Source: Sphaerolaimus hirsutus (taxonomy: Eukaryota; Nematoda; Chromadorea; Monhysterida; Sphaerolaimidae). From it: a stretch of 64,000 nt of DNA. Shown here in pieces: positions 21,401 to 27,991 of the stretch (positions within the stretch are counted from its first letter, which is position 1; every line of letters starts with the position of its first letter). The DNA lies in the NCBI GenBank assembly GCA_964036195.1, contig OZ038452.1, positions 25,741,785 through 25,805,784 on the forward strand, written 5' to 3'. The notes beneath the pieces are model-generated. The model had not been told where the DNA came from. It ran no database searches and was given only the letters and a program-made list of their open reading frames with translations. Both the position numbers and the translations under genes were made by a program.

Positions 21401-24400
21401 GCATCGGCCAAGGGGTTGGTGCATATTTTGAAGGTGTAGGAAAAGAATTGGGTCACATCATTCACGGTAGCGTCACAGGTGGTGCGTCTGCATTAGACAC
21501 GTTACTTACTGGGCCACTTCAAACAGCTGTGAACATTATACTCATTATTCTCACAATCGCCTGTATTGGGTATATTGGTTATGTTTACATGCAGTGGCGG
21601 CTCGTAACCGGCAGGGGTATGCTGCCAGACATCAAGGGCTTTTTCCGAAGAAAGGGCAGAAAGGACAGAAACCCAAACAAATGGGAGCCCCGCCCGTTCA
21701 ACAAGGAAAAATCGGTAAGCGACGGCGACGTAACCGCCAGAAGAAGCCGACAAGCGGTTTCAACAAACCCGCTTTGTCAAACCAAACCGTCACACAATCG
21801 TCACAATCGTCAAGTTCGTCACAGTTACCTTCAAAGTTTGTCACACCCCTCAAACGAGTTTCTCCATTCAAACGGCTTTCAGGACGCACGGTACAGCCTA
21901 GATCGGATCCCCCGGTCGGTTATAGTACCGAACGCGCCGAGGAAATCGAAATGGAGACGGGGGCGCGCCGGGTCACAAAACCTGCACCCTCCTGCGAGTC
22001 ACAACCGCAGAGCTCGTCACCAAACGCCAGACTCACAGTCACCGAGCCTGTCACAACGGAAGTCACAATGGAAGACGCGATCCCTGACCGCGAGCCCTTG
22101 CAAAAGCGACTCAAAAGATTCGCTGGAGTCGCAGGGCTCCCAGGTGAGCAGAAATTGTCACACCAAACATTTTCCTTTATACCCCAAACTTTTCACAAAT
22201 TCAATAACATCAATCAAAAACTGGTCAAATCAAAAGTTAAACGATCTAAAAAGATCTGTGACCTTCCTCAGACAAACACCTTCACAGTCCGACATAGAGC
22301 TCGGAGAGATGGAAGAAAGTCACGATCAAGAACTAGATCCCCCACCGTACCATTTGACCAATTCAACTCAATCACTTCACAGTGTACGACCTCATTCACA
22401 ACCTCCCATGTCCCCTTGCTATCAAGCCAACCGCTTGCAGCATCGGAGCAATGGCAGCCCACCGAGCCGTCGAAGACGATCGTCGACGAGACCGACGCGC
22501 TACGACAAGCCTTCGAGAGGCTCGCCGAGGAATCTGAGAAGCTCCCCAACTGGCCGGGACGACCAGTGGGGGCCCCAGAAGACCAGGCGCCCGGACACGG
22601 GGAAGGCAGCCAGCCTGAGGAGGATGCTGTCGAACCCATGGACGAGCATCATGAGGAGGGCCGGGAAAATGCCGGCGTCGAAGACGCCGACGATCTGCTA
22701 CCACAGGAGTGATGAGAGTATCACAGGCGTTTGATTTTGATTTTGTTTCACATCAATTTGCCGAGATTGGCTGAGATAAAATTAAATTAAATTTAATTTT
22801 TATTCTAGTTTCGGGAGTGTGTAACATTATCGTAAAATGTAAAAACCTATAATATTTAAGTTAACGTTCTTATGTTCTCTTTTATATTTAATTAATTCGA
22901 CTTATCAAGATTTCATTCATATTCACATTCCTTTTCTTAACATCTTCACATTCGCCATTTAATATCTCAAGCGATGTTGTTTACAACGTGCGCTTCACAT
23001 CGCTCACATATTTAGATCTTAGTCATTGCTCACATTCCGCCACATTTCCTTGACAAGCAGTACGCATATACGCCGTCATGTTTATGTTAAGCGGCGGGCC
23101 CGCCCCGAGTGGGGGGCCGGGCCCGCGCGCCATTTCAAATGCTGTCTGGCTTGGCTCACATTTTCACTATCTTGCCAGTTTAGCTCGCTTTTCATCGGAG
23201 AAGCGAGCGGGCAAGGATTGAACTTTCACAATTGGAAATGTTGGGTAAAAATCGGAGATTAGAGCCGACCGATTGGCGCCAAACCAATCGCCATCGGTCT
23301 GGCCCTTAAAAGCCGATTTCACAGCTAAAATCGGCAGTGTTTGCAACCTCATCAACTTCACACGAATCTCTTCCTAGGATCTAAATAAGCGCCGTAGTCA
23401 CTTTATTAAGTCGCTTGTTTTTGGTGCTAAGTTTAACGCTTGGTGCTTTAAGTCACCTCAGGGCTTTATTTCACACCTGCGCTGTTTGAGGTGCTTTATT
23501 CACAACCGCGCCACTTAATTCTCGCCTTTTGTCGTAATTAAGTGCCCTCTTTAAATTGCCTTATTTCTCCGGTAATTAGAGCTTCTTTTACGTTTTATTT
23601 AAGTAATTAATTTAGTTGTAAATTAATTCCTTTGTTTACGTATAATTTTATATATATTTTATTTACATTTATTTGTTTGTATTTAAATTGTCTAAATAAA
23701 AACGTTCGTCAAAAACCTTTGGTAAACAATCTAAATTTGCTTCACACTAACTCACGTCAATTCACTTCAACTCAACTAATCACATTCGATAAAATAACGG
23801 AACGTCAACTAGAGACGACGCTTCACGTCAACTTACACTTGTTCACATTTGTCCTCTTCCTCGGTTAGGAATAGGAGCTAGTTCACAAGTCACTTCAACA
23901 AGTTCCGTATTATTTTACACGGTTATTTTATTACCCGGAACCGAAATTTTGATCATTTTAGAACCGAAAGAACCGAACCGGAACCGAGTTAAAGAACCGA
24001 ACCGAGAACCGGAACCGAAAATTTTCAGGAACCGAGAACCGATACCCGAACCGAAATTTTTTGGAACCGAGAACCGGAACCGAAAATTTTGAAATTCCCA
24101 ACCCTAGTACCCACCTTCTTTTCTTTTTTGCCAAGGTGCAGTCCGTCACACGGCGACTCCACCAGCACGCAGGAGATCCCTTTGGGTGACGAGTCGGTCG
24201 GGTCGGTGCGGCACATGACCAAGTAAATGCCGCTCAGACCGCTGCCGCTGATAAACGCCTGCGCGGATCAGGGCTGTAGAAAAACTAGACGCGAAACTGT
24301 TATCGAGTTGCACAGAGTGCCAACAACCTTTGAGCCATTCAACACGAAATGGGCGCCATCTTCCGACAGCGTGGCGGTGGTAGTCAGCGCCGCCGCGTCG

Positions 24401-27400
24401 CTTCCGCTGTTCGGCTCCGTCAGGCAGTACGAGCCTGCACGGGGAATATACCGCATTTCCTCGAAATACCCCCCCCCCCCTCGAAAATAAACCCGAAATA
24501 ATTCCACTCTGAAAAAATAAACCCCATGGGGGTATTTCGAGGAAATACGGTACATCGAAATTTCAAGCGCGCGGCGTCAACGACACCGGCAAAAAGTCAC
24601 CGAGCAGCCGCATGGCGGCCATGTCGGGCAGCAGTCGGTCGCGCTGCGGCTCCGTGCCCCACTTGTCCACCATCCAAGCGCACATGCTGAACGTGTTGGT
24701 AAGTGTCGTTCAAACGGAACAGCAACAAACTACTGTCTATCCTCGAATAAGACCCCAGAGGAGTCAATTTGTCGTCAGCAGTTTTTGAGGAGGAGTTATT
24801 CGAGGGGGGATCCGTCAGAAGTTTTTGAAGGGGGCGGTATTCGAGAGCGAGTAACTTTCCTCAGAAAACTTTGACTTAATTCATTGTATGAATGCATTCT
24901 GTCAACTCGTGCAATCCAGTTTTAACTATTAAACAACAAAAAGGTATAGATACACTGTACTGTACACATTACGTATGCAGTGAGCTAACATTCTTCGTTC
25001 TTTGTTTTCGTTTTTATCTTTCTCACCCAGAGGGGGAGTTATTCGAGGGGAGTGATTTTTTCCTCGTCTGGCCAACAGGAGGGAGTTATTCAAGGATATA
25101 CGGTACCAAAAACTTTAGCCAGCCCAACTTGTGTATGCTCAAGTATGCGGTGGTGCTGACGCAGCCGGCGCTGAGCGCCTCGAAGATCACGGACGCGTCG
25201 AGGCGGCCGAGCGCGCTGCCGCCGAACCGCTCGCCGCAGTAGATCGCGCCCAGGCCCATGTCGGCCAGGCGGCGCAGCACGTCCAGCGGCAGGTGCTCCT
25301 GGGGGTGAGAGGGTGGAGTGTCTGGAGATGTAGAGTGACTAGTGTGCAGCAGAATGGAGGGGTCAAGCCTATTACGCATGTCAACCCATCCCGCATGTAG
25401 ACCCATTATATATACACATTATACGCGCAGGGGTAAGAAAGGGGGCGGGTGACACTAGGGATGGCACGCGCTTTTTTTTAAATGCCGCTTTTTTTTAAAA
25501 AAAAGCGCAAGGGTCCCAGCGCTTTTTTTAAAAAAAAAGCACTGGCAAAAATTTTAGTACACATGCACTAGGTATTTTGCAAAAAAATTAGCGCGCAAGC
25601 GCATAATTTCACATGCAAATTGCCATTGGTGGTTGTTTTCATTGGTTTTGTAGCATTTTAGTGGCATTGCTTCTATTCCTGCATGGTATCATGTAATAAT
25701 AAGTTGAGGAGATGTAAGTGTGGTAAATAATATCCAGCCAATGTGCTTCCACTTTTGTACAGTGTGAAACTGTCATGTATTAGTAGGGTTCAAACGGGAT
25801 CCCGATCCCGATCCCGGATCCCGTGAAATTCCGGGATTTAGCAGTCCCGATCCCGATCCCGAAACTTTTCAAATCCCGATCCCAAGAAACTCAAAAGTCC
25901 GGGATCCCGATCCCGGAAAAATTAGTGGAAATTATCAAAAGTGAAAAAACGACGTTTTTGCATACAAAAATGTGAACGCAAACCCCCAGCGTTCATTTTA
26001 TGCCACGTTTCTGGCATCCAACCGTGTTTTTAGACCTCTATGAACAACTGTGGATGCCAAAACATAGGCTAAAATCTCTATCCCAAGACCCCAATCCCGA
26101 TCCCGAAAAAATGCCAATCCCGATCCCGATCCCGTGACCCCAATCCCGGCCAATCCCGATCCCGATCCCAATCCCGAAATCTCAAAAAACCAATCCCGAT
26201 CCCGATCCAGAAAAGTCAATCCCGTTTGAACCCTATGTATTAGCCATCTTTTATAGCCAAATTTAAGCACTATTCCATGCCTAACTTCACAGTCAAGAAA
26301 ATTTCAAAAACGGCGATATACATAATTAGTCGACATAAAATTGGATTTTTTTGGCAGAAATCAGCACTTATAATGCCATCAGATGATTACATAGCCATTC
26401 TATGATTATATATCATCACAAGTACTGCCACTTGTCTGATATACCTGTATATATTGACTCAGGACCATATTTGGGAGCTTTTTAGGTAACGTCTTGACAA
26501 TTTTTGAAAAAAAGCGAAAAAAGCGCGTTTTTTTTAATAAGCGCTTTTTTTTTGAAAAAGCAGGGCCGTTAAAAAAAGCGCTTTTTTCCATCCCTAGGTG
26601 ACACCACCCCAAACCGCCCAGCTATCTATCTATACCTGGCACAATTTTTTTTGGCAACTTTCCCCTGAACATCCCCCCAGCTATCTAGCTATCTGGAGCG
26701 CTTTTGTGCAATTTTACCCTAATTTTCACCCAAAATCGCTAATTTTCATACATATTATACATTTTCACCTTCAAAATCATTAAGTCATGTGTTTTATTGC
26801 CTATTTTCAGCATGCCAGGTATAATTAAATGTGTTCCGGGTCAACATGCGGGATGGGTTTACTTGCGGAATAGTGCAGTGCCGAATGGAGTGTGGGAGCA
26901 TAAATACGTGTTTACACGAATTATTGCCTGTCTTGAATAATTCCCCCTTGGATAATTCTCTGTTTGACGAGTGAGGGACAAATAACTCCCCCTTGAATAA
27001 TCCCCCCACCCCTCAGAAAAGTGTGACGAAAAACTAATTCCCCGATGGAATTACTCGAGTAAATACGATAACTGTAGTTTGTGTGACGTCAACTTCTGTA
27101 CATGGAAAGCGATCGCAGCGATTCATGCAATCATGCGCATGATTCCTAATCTGACAAAAAAATCGCCTCATTCGAACCTGTTCATCCCACTCGGCCATTT
27201 TCGGCAACATTTCATTTTGGGCAAACGAACTGCACACCGAGTACACCTCCTTTTGTTCCGCCGTCAACCCAATCAGGGCTGCGAATTGAATGTGACGGGC
27301 TGTCAACTGGAACAGGGACGTATCCAGGATTTTTGAGCGGGGGGGCTGCTTGTTTACGGAGGCCGGCGAGGGGGGGGGGGGGCTCAGCCCCCCCCCTAAA

Positions 27401-27991
27401 ATTTTAGCTACATAGTGGCGGAATGGCGCCATGGCGCTGGCGCCATTAGTAGGTGCCATGCCATGGCGCCATTGGCGTTGGCGTCGGCGCCATGGAATGC
27501 TGTATATGTATGTAAATATACATACAAAACAGCAAAAAAACACAACATTGAGTGTATTTATAATGATTTGTGGCCACATGGAGCAAATCCGATGATAATA
27601 CGTTATGTCTGGTGAAGAATGCGCGCTTGCGCGCAAAATTTTTTTATGCTGACGTTGAAAAAGTCGCATTTTCCGGTCACTTTTTGGTCTCGCCCCGGGA
27701 GGGGGGGGGGGCTGCAGCCCCCCCCGCCCCCCCCTGGATACGGCCCTGAACTGGAATACCATTGAGTACAAAAGTTTACTCAAAATCAACATTCAACTAC
27801 AGACGATCTATGCAAGATGTGTGAACCCATCGCGACGCCGCAATTCCGCCTCCAAATTGGAGTTGGGACCGTCTCGATAATTTGTTGGTGAGCAGTAGAG
27901 CGCCGCGGCAAATCTGCGAACACCTGCCGTGCAGCAGATTCATTTTCCGGCGTGTGGATGGGGTCGACCTCCTAACCGCTAATTTTGGCAC
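9417..27991 (-). CDS. ACAD8: Isobutyryl-CoA dehydrogenase, mitochondrial (ACAD8-like)
   Basis: FAD flavoenzyme of valine breakdown in mitochondria, oxidising isobutyryl-CoA to methacrylyl-CoA. Twelve exons on the minus strand, from 5': 27805-27991, 27178-27278, 25129-25298, 24601-24686, 24328-24434, 24115-24258, 10355-10490, 10190-10287, 10039-10122, 9910-9978, 9541-9643 and 9417-9472, giving 446 residues. The N-terminus is Arg/Ser-rich, lacks early acidic residues and leads to WVHTSCID, fitting a mitochondrial presequence; a second Met at residue 17 may be the true start. Family motifs are [51 protein letters not shown] and the catalytic-loop region [14 protein letters not shown]. These match ACAD8 better than the short/branched-chain or medium-chain enzymes. 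Intron 6 is 13.6 kb because of nested transposons. It is divergent from the thioredoxin gene, with 325 bp between the start codons. Confidence 0.95.
11043..11222. repeat. Near-perfect 180-bp hairpin
   Basis: From CAGCGACATTACACCTTACA to its inverse complement ending GTAATGTCGCTG, the two arms pair almost throughout, with the turn near TCAAATTGCTTTGA. It lies inside the GAACCG-type MITE. The ends resemble those of the TATACTCGGCGGACA palindromes at 41.1-41.6 kb, so it may belong to the same foldback group. Confidence 0.8.
11240..11480. repeat. Partial CAGAGTTG-family hAT-like element
   Basis: It contains GTACTCATTTACTCGTG, AAAGTACGCGAGTACAGAAA and a right terminus AACAACTCTG, the same phrases as the elements at 49465-50288 and 59480-60436. 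The left terminus is not clear. Confidence 0.5.
11619..12720 (+). repeat. 5' LTR of the BEL/Pao element
   Basis: It starts TGTGTAACATTATCG and ends TATTATTTTACA, with TG...CA borders and 1102 bp. It contains a GC-rich stretch (GGCGGGCCCGCCCCGAGTGG near 11893) and many TCACA/TTCAC pentamers. The promoter start was not identified. Confidence 0.95.
12721..12740 (+). promoter_or_regulatory. Presumed primer-binding site
   Basis: TGGCGCAGCGAGCAGGG follows the 5' LTR directly. A TGG start matches pairing to a tRNA CCA end. The tRNA identity is not assigned. Confidence 0.6.
13000..19401 (+). CDS. BEL/Pao Gag-Pol polyprotein
   Basis: A 2133-residue frame ending at TGA 19399-19401. Domain order by approximate residue: gag helical region (about 100-165); DUF1759-like gag (about 205-400, with [20 protein letters not shown]); zinc knuckles [14 protein letters not shown] (492) and [14 protein letters not shown] (about 527), then [15 protein letters not shown]; aspartic protease [11 protein letters not shown] (about 784); reverse transcriptase with [12 protein letters not shown] (about 1148) and YVDNLVIS (about 1237; BEL/Pao commonly has N or D here); RNase H with [10 protein letters not shown] and [11 protein letters not shown]; integrase zinc region GHSGMLHT...CVTCRK (about 1800-1838); and catalytic core [15 protein letters not shown] and YERMVG, which supply D, D and E. 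All catalytic motifs look intact. The integrase-distal DUF5641-like segment follows the TGA in the same frame. The start is the first in-frame ATG upstream of gag. Confidence 0.93.
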   Translation: MAEERIRAQRGAAAAAAMPASNVDEFDTAHPLTQHSRALTGVRNGVLRFTSKPIPKIVKDESQPAAVNIRAAEEVLELLQAYGYQAEMKRSDLSTAMDKFTTTVQDYITSLDRDEDGVAEEIKSANAKLERALYSGSNNAMMLMDELESRMATAQAQIKSAERLILSLKGQSNVNVDLTTQPPSQPPYNNVNMGSSSQPSQPETLLKLPKIELAKYNGDPLEWAAWWEIFRAQIHDRANLSMGMKYTYLKLSLTGPAAELLAGLKGDGRDYITAVTMLQSNFGETHRVQAALWDKLYSLEKPSSRGDSLTNFTRTLLSTLNQLKERGESVDSGAVLRIIRGYLPDNIVLAVTEEHRNSMRTAVTGDTELTVVRFVDALTTIARARLDAMKTEQQSSQSSTVVQKSQNSSVKKPQNGGSWQQQKKKGNKSQNTFSKQKPIHNTVAFAGTNANVGKSQGKNKNSTQPPRTPAIGAISQKQSSQPAADFRKPKFECLFCGIKEHYTTDCPQYVTPRERTERLQALGDVCTRCTRRGHQAAQCTQHLSCYYCRQIGQHHGAFCPTRQAPARRQVNNSQNKAFVKTTSANFVNAQVITTGAASSHAPPSYPPSHTEPMSVCVIPPDENDFRWRQNTLYQLDMDGPLDMGEWPRPANAQQARAQEEARKYHSENELWTTLRANLIQEGTDMETVEAKIRGFQQKRYEVYPHLNPNQMSSSVPLQPSHRPTVEVLSAQAGYGNPNTATRQQAEQECEFDFAPIVRLQVAQASLINKDAELNRVTDPLLIFFDTGCEYSYIKASVANEYNFENKGDVVLQMNVFATKTPFTVNTFLVEAVMPIYKHVDNKGNMLQIPLTLRAVDNLATYACPPPLSQDDKTVIYIVYGEHAQEQFAEPLELTEMTEEFCHKLCQPDVVIGQDYYWKFDIRPTEIELPSGLIIVESILGLMLGGNASSQSFVTTPDISPHQFMVSCSSHASSAVAVGQETLFQFHSLESIGITDDPLSHDDDIAEQLILESITLDPETGRYSVDWPFKSTIQELPTNNAEAFRRFLSLLKRFRKDPDLFATYAKVISDQLHKGVIEPVYGSQDGLQEHILPHQPVLTPGRSTTCRIVYDGSAGKPSLNNCLFRGPVLTPLALGLMLRFRAGKVVLLADIEKAFLQIALHPKSRAFTKFYWLRDDTIPSHEDNIQMMQFTRVLFGLTCSPSILSTVIKYHLEEELAHMHPAETNERMKLELLLNSIYVDNLVISVDDDKYAIQLYRLIKAVFARANFNMREWMTNSPMVSEKIKPDDLNPKKSQYIKVMGLVYDHIEDTIVVPAPKKDFTLIVTATRRNLNKLLASTYDPIGVTAPALFRLKFRVSQIIQRCNITTWDELIEDPEADDLLDDLKRHLSSISQIKFPRSFHSFGIDVKAVTRPLELHVFCDASKDGYAVCAYLRQKAISPDEYGYEDDRYFSGFLTARTKLAPLPSKQGQPLTITRLELLGVTIGAQLIDYLHHELVELGGWKIHSNFLWTDSTVVIGWLYTAKPLATFVNNRVTKIHSLMSKHCIQICKVATKDNPADIASRGCTFDQLMIETMWFTGPTFLADPLTSTMLDISQYQAQPVTGELAKGDTHISRPLYAGAVTSQPVSQPDSQPANALAQQVPVNLDPNLSQNVTPQNPFVESRQRHIPSNPFEIDIRRFSTLSKLLRTVVYLLRVKTYWLNRSMHKAAKRESEYLSKPITQADLNEAFRHVLRISQAEECANCISQAQLGKHHMLKWDAWNNLLYCVTRVSHKEHRNPSLFYYLPKTGWLTTLVVTHFHELAGHSGMLHTLADLREHCWLSSAKQVVAKILRKCVTCRKAEGGPFTLPDFHTLPVTRTQSQIKPFQHIGIDYMGPLVYSQNGTRHSQHILLLTCFSTRAIHLESTNSVSTADTVMALNRFISRRGMPDTIWSDNAPAFKNCVKMLPDVKWHFITANSPWQGGVYERMVGLVKRLLKKACGRRCLTWHEFLTVMLDVEFSVNTRPLSYLSNTDIGAAILRPIHFLWGTPPPCYMDEKRELELDSTTIEPMQKIPKEEWERMTDGSFNLTPSQIEKTYTLTPPRVNDVNCIDEIALNSVPEKDRDDITLLWDQIRHNREVLWYEWSRQYIDLLKD
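19402..22734 (+). CDS. DUF5641-like segment plus envelope-like glycoprotein
   Basis: Open in the same frame as gag-pol directly after its TGA, with no ATG near the junction (a TTG lies at 19417). Expression would need stop readthrough, a spliced message or an internal start. Residue numbers are counted from 19417. Residues 8-70 ([20 protein letters not shown]) resemble the DUF5641 tail of BEL/Pao Pol. A hydrophobic segment at about 132-156 could be an internal signal. A Cys-rich ectodomain follows, with the region around [13 protein letters not shown]...FWDCKPV (about 485-512) and a Gly/Ala-rich stretch before a membrane span [18 protein letters not shown] (about 706-724). The last 380 residues are a basic, Ser/Pro-rich tail with a PPPY motif (975-978). 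The layout resembles class III fusion glycoproteins such as those of herpesvirus gB and Jingchuvirales; the latter are reported in arthropod BEL/Pao elements. That assignment is an inference. Confidence 0.7.
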   Translation, partial: AKNQRLKKGTINEAPKRGQVVLITDDKQPRGMWQMGRVHEIHVSSDGKIRAVTVLSSNGRRTRRSPSNLVPLEIDTEDGVEYKIDTEVKDDDNSQPSPDKGDDSQTDQSHQQSQSSQQDARRANPRRTCRYTGTYSFWGNVSHLMALSLLIQSKLANALTWTDQYHKTFNLCHKTCTGHAIQLPEKVTCHFPQVTAIEDIVVSIWTLRVQPQTTPIYRCFQQEHTIVTYMSLVGGKAMLPPEIIKNHRVTTYDCMIAYQNKTWKGEPLIKIGHALWSTNKSLHIDYCYFCHNLSNTVMNFHIEEGVVASLDGKKIVSEIQDLSHCNPQAGYCYDSDNGVSLWNATAFNKQCAFQEIGQFDAQYSQNHYIVEKLQAAFSVTWRSQQFPDNAECVPKDAKYIDQGSAFIQFLRYQLKKLKKPETEKAPLHFKLAPDLDVGVFHLLTARQQYEVDKIAHLEQKQFGSIWQQLCHIRQTQLDIIHAIVTFNPTLGLRALLGRQNLYAEWHGDILMFWDCKPVTAEIIYFQHEYNNTCYKFLPVKVTNHPHIMFVAPGTNDLITHSPIDHCLMKDHKYYQLNDNSWANENGPTNLHVTKLPIELIWAGLWKPFTLNVSGSPGVSMTDIAFSIMAAHHHFQNLQRLEQQVTRSVDYIATKSNDPKAVQAYIAGIGQGVGAYFEGVGKELGHIIHGSVTGGASALDTLLTGPLQTAVNIILIILTIACIGYIGYVYMQWRLVTGRGMLPDIKGFFRRKGRKDRNPNKWEPRPFNKEKSVSDGDVTARRSRQAVSTNPLCQTKPSHNRHNRQVRHSYLQSLSHPSNEFLHSNGFQDARYSLDRIPRSVIVPNAPRKSKWRRGRAGSQNLHPPASHNRRARHQTPDSQSPSLSQRKSQWKTRSLTASPCKSDSKDSLESQGSQVSRNCHTKHFPLYPKLFTNSITSIKNWSNQKLNDLKRSVTFLRQTPSQSDIELGEMEESHDQELDPPPYHLTNSTQSLHSVRPHSQPPMSPCYQANRLQHRSNGSPPSRRRRSSTRPTRYDKPSRGSPRNLRSSPTGRDDQWGPQKTRRPDTGKAASLRRMLSNPWTSIMRRAGKMPASKTPTICYHRSDESITGV
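21594..22712 (+). CDS. Overlapping ORF in the glycoprotein tail region
   Basis: A 372-residue ATG-started frame lying completely within the tail-coding part of the glycoprotein, in a different frame. It starts just at the end of the membrane span. The N-terminal half is strongly basic ([14 protein letters not shown]), the middle Ser/Pro-rich, and the C-terminal 100 residues acidic with a helical-looking [18 protein letters not shown]. No family was recognised. Two long open frames over 1.1 kb could be chance in a GC-richer stretch, but the ordered basic-to-acidic layout suggests an accessory protein. Confidence 0.45.
   Translation: MAARNRQGYAARHQGLFPKKGQKGQKPKQMGAPPVQQGKIGKRRRRNRQKKPTSGFNKPALSNQTVTQSSQSSSSSQLPSKFVTPLKRVSPFKRLSGRTVQPRSDPPVGYSTERAEEIEMETGARRVTKPAPSCESQPQSSSPNARLTVTEPVTTEVTMEDAIPDREPLQKRLKRFAGVAGLPGEQKLSHQTFSFIPQTFHKFNNINQKLVKSKVKRSKKICDLPQTNTFTVRHRARRDGRKSRSRTRSPTVPFDQFNSITSQCTTSFTTSHVPLLSSQPLAASEQWQPTEPSKTIVDETDALRQAFERLAEESEKLPNWPGRPVGAPEDQAPGHGEGSQPEEDAVEPMDEHHEEGRENAGVEDADDLLPQE
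22735..22817. other. BEL 3' untranslated stretch
   Basis: AT-rich sequence between the last codon and the 3' LTR, including repeated AAATTAAAT and a short GGGAG before the LTR. No clear polypurine tract. Confidence 0.5.
22818..23919 (+). repeat. 3' LTR of the BEL/Pao element
   Basis: 1102 bp, same ends as the 5' copy. One difference was noted: A at 23351 against G at 12152. It is followed by the target duplication CGGTT. Confidence 0.95.
24449..24552. repeat. Short CCGTATTTCC palindromic MITE
   Basis: The ends TACCGCATTTCCTCGAAATA and TATTTCGAGGAAATACGGTA are inverted, bounded by TA. It makes up about 60% of the 166-bp ACAD8 intron 24435-24600. Confidence 0.85.
24735..25104. repeat. CCGTATTTCC-family remnant
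   Basis: Repeated phrases GGAGTTATTCGAGGGG and a right end GGATATACGGTA match the palindromic family in decayed form. It is intronic in ACAD8 (24687-25128). Confidence 0.55.
25456..26596. repeat. hAT-like MITE, TAGGGATGG family, with nested MITE
   Basis: The ends TAGGGATGG and CCATCCCTA are flanked by identical 8-bp GGTGACAC at 25448-25455 and 26597-26604. The subterminal parts are GCGCTTTTTTTTAAA-type tracts. The 25784-26235 element interrupts it. Confidence 0.9.
25784..26235. repeat. hAT-like MITE, TAGGGTTCAAACGGGATC family
   Basis: The ends TAGGGTTCAAACGGGATC and CCCGTTTGAACCCTA are flanked by identical 8-bp TGTATTAG (25776-25783, 26236-26243). The interior is arrays of CCCGATC hexamers on both arms. 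It is nested inside 25456-26596. Confidence 0.92.
26913..27070. repeat. CCGTATTTCC-family remnant
   Basis: It shows CTTGAATAATTCCCCCTTGG, GACGAGTGAGGGACAAATAA and the end TTACTCGAGTAAATACGATA. It matches the decayed copies at 3735 and 62950. Intronic in ACAD8. Confidence 0.5.
27313..27748. repeat. hAT-like MITE, CAGGGACGTATCCAGG family
   Basis: The ends CAGGGACGTATCCAGG and CTGGATACGGCCCTG are flanked by identical 8-bp AACTGGAA (27305-27312, 27749-27756). The interior has poly-G/poly-C tracts and a dense GGCGCCATGGCGC palindromic core. It lies in ACAD8 intron 1 (27279-27804). Confidence 0.92.

Larger units (their letters stand above)
11619..23919 (+). mobile_element. BEL/Pao LTR retrotransposon with glycoprotein ORF
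   Basis: It has two 1102-bp LTRs, a TGG primer-binding start at 12721, gag-pol (13000-19401), a downstream envelope-like frame (to 22734) and a further overlapping frame (21594-22712). Target duplications are CGGTT at 11614-11618 and 23920-23924, the 5-bp size usual for BEL/Pao. It lies antisense within ACAD8 intron 6. Comparing the LTRs by eye I found a single substitution (G at 12152, A at 23351), which implies a very recent insertion. No strong polypurine tract is seen before the 3' LTR beyond CGGGAG. Confidence 0.95.
10739..24106. repeat. hAT-like MITE (GAACCG-repeat family) split by the BEL element
   Basis: The left end TAGGGTTGGGGAACCGAACC and the right end TTCCCAACCCTA are flanked by identical 8-bp duplications GTACCCAC (10731-10738 and 24107-24114). 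The interior on both sides is full of degenerate GAACCGA repeats. BEL DNA from 11619 to 23919 interrupts it, so the MITE arrived first. The right duplication, read on the minus strand, is the ACAD8 intron 6 donor GTGGGTAC. Confidence 0.85.
25357..26874. repeat. Composite MITE, GTCAAGCCTATTACGCATG ends, with nested insert
   Basis: The left end carries GGGGTCAAGCCTATTACGCA and CCCATCCCGCATGTAGACCC. The right end carries the inverse, CATGCGGGATGGGTTTACTT. Another copy is 31364-31758. The 25456-26596 element is inserted within it. It lies in ACAD8 intron 2 (25299-27177). Confidence 0.65.

Noticed and set aside
21502..22704. Minus-strand open frames in the BEL 3' region
   Set aside because: They are antisense shadows of a GC-rich two-frame region and lack initiation context or domain-like features. 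Only the plus-strand overlap is kept as a candidate.
24449..24552. Treating this palindrome as an introner like the GGTGCC family
   Set aside because: The ACAD8 intron has extra sequence on both sides and the element ends do not provide GT or AG, so insertion into an existing intron is the simpler reading.
27034..27792. 252-codon minus-strand frame spanning ACAD8 exon 2
   Set aside because: Real coding similarity covers only exon 2. The remainder is the sequence of a MITE with exact target duplications.
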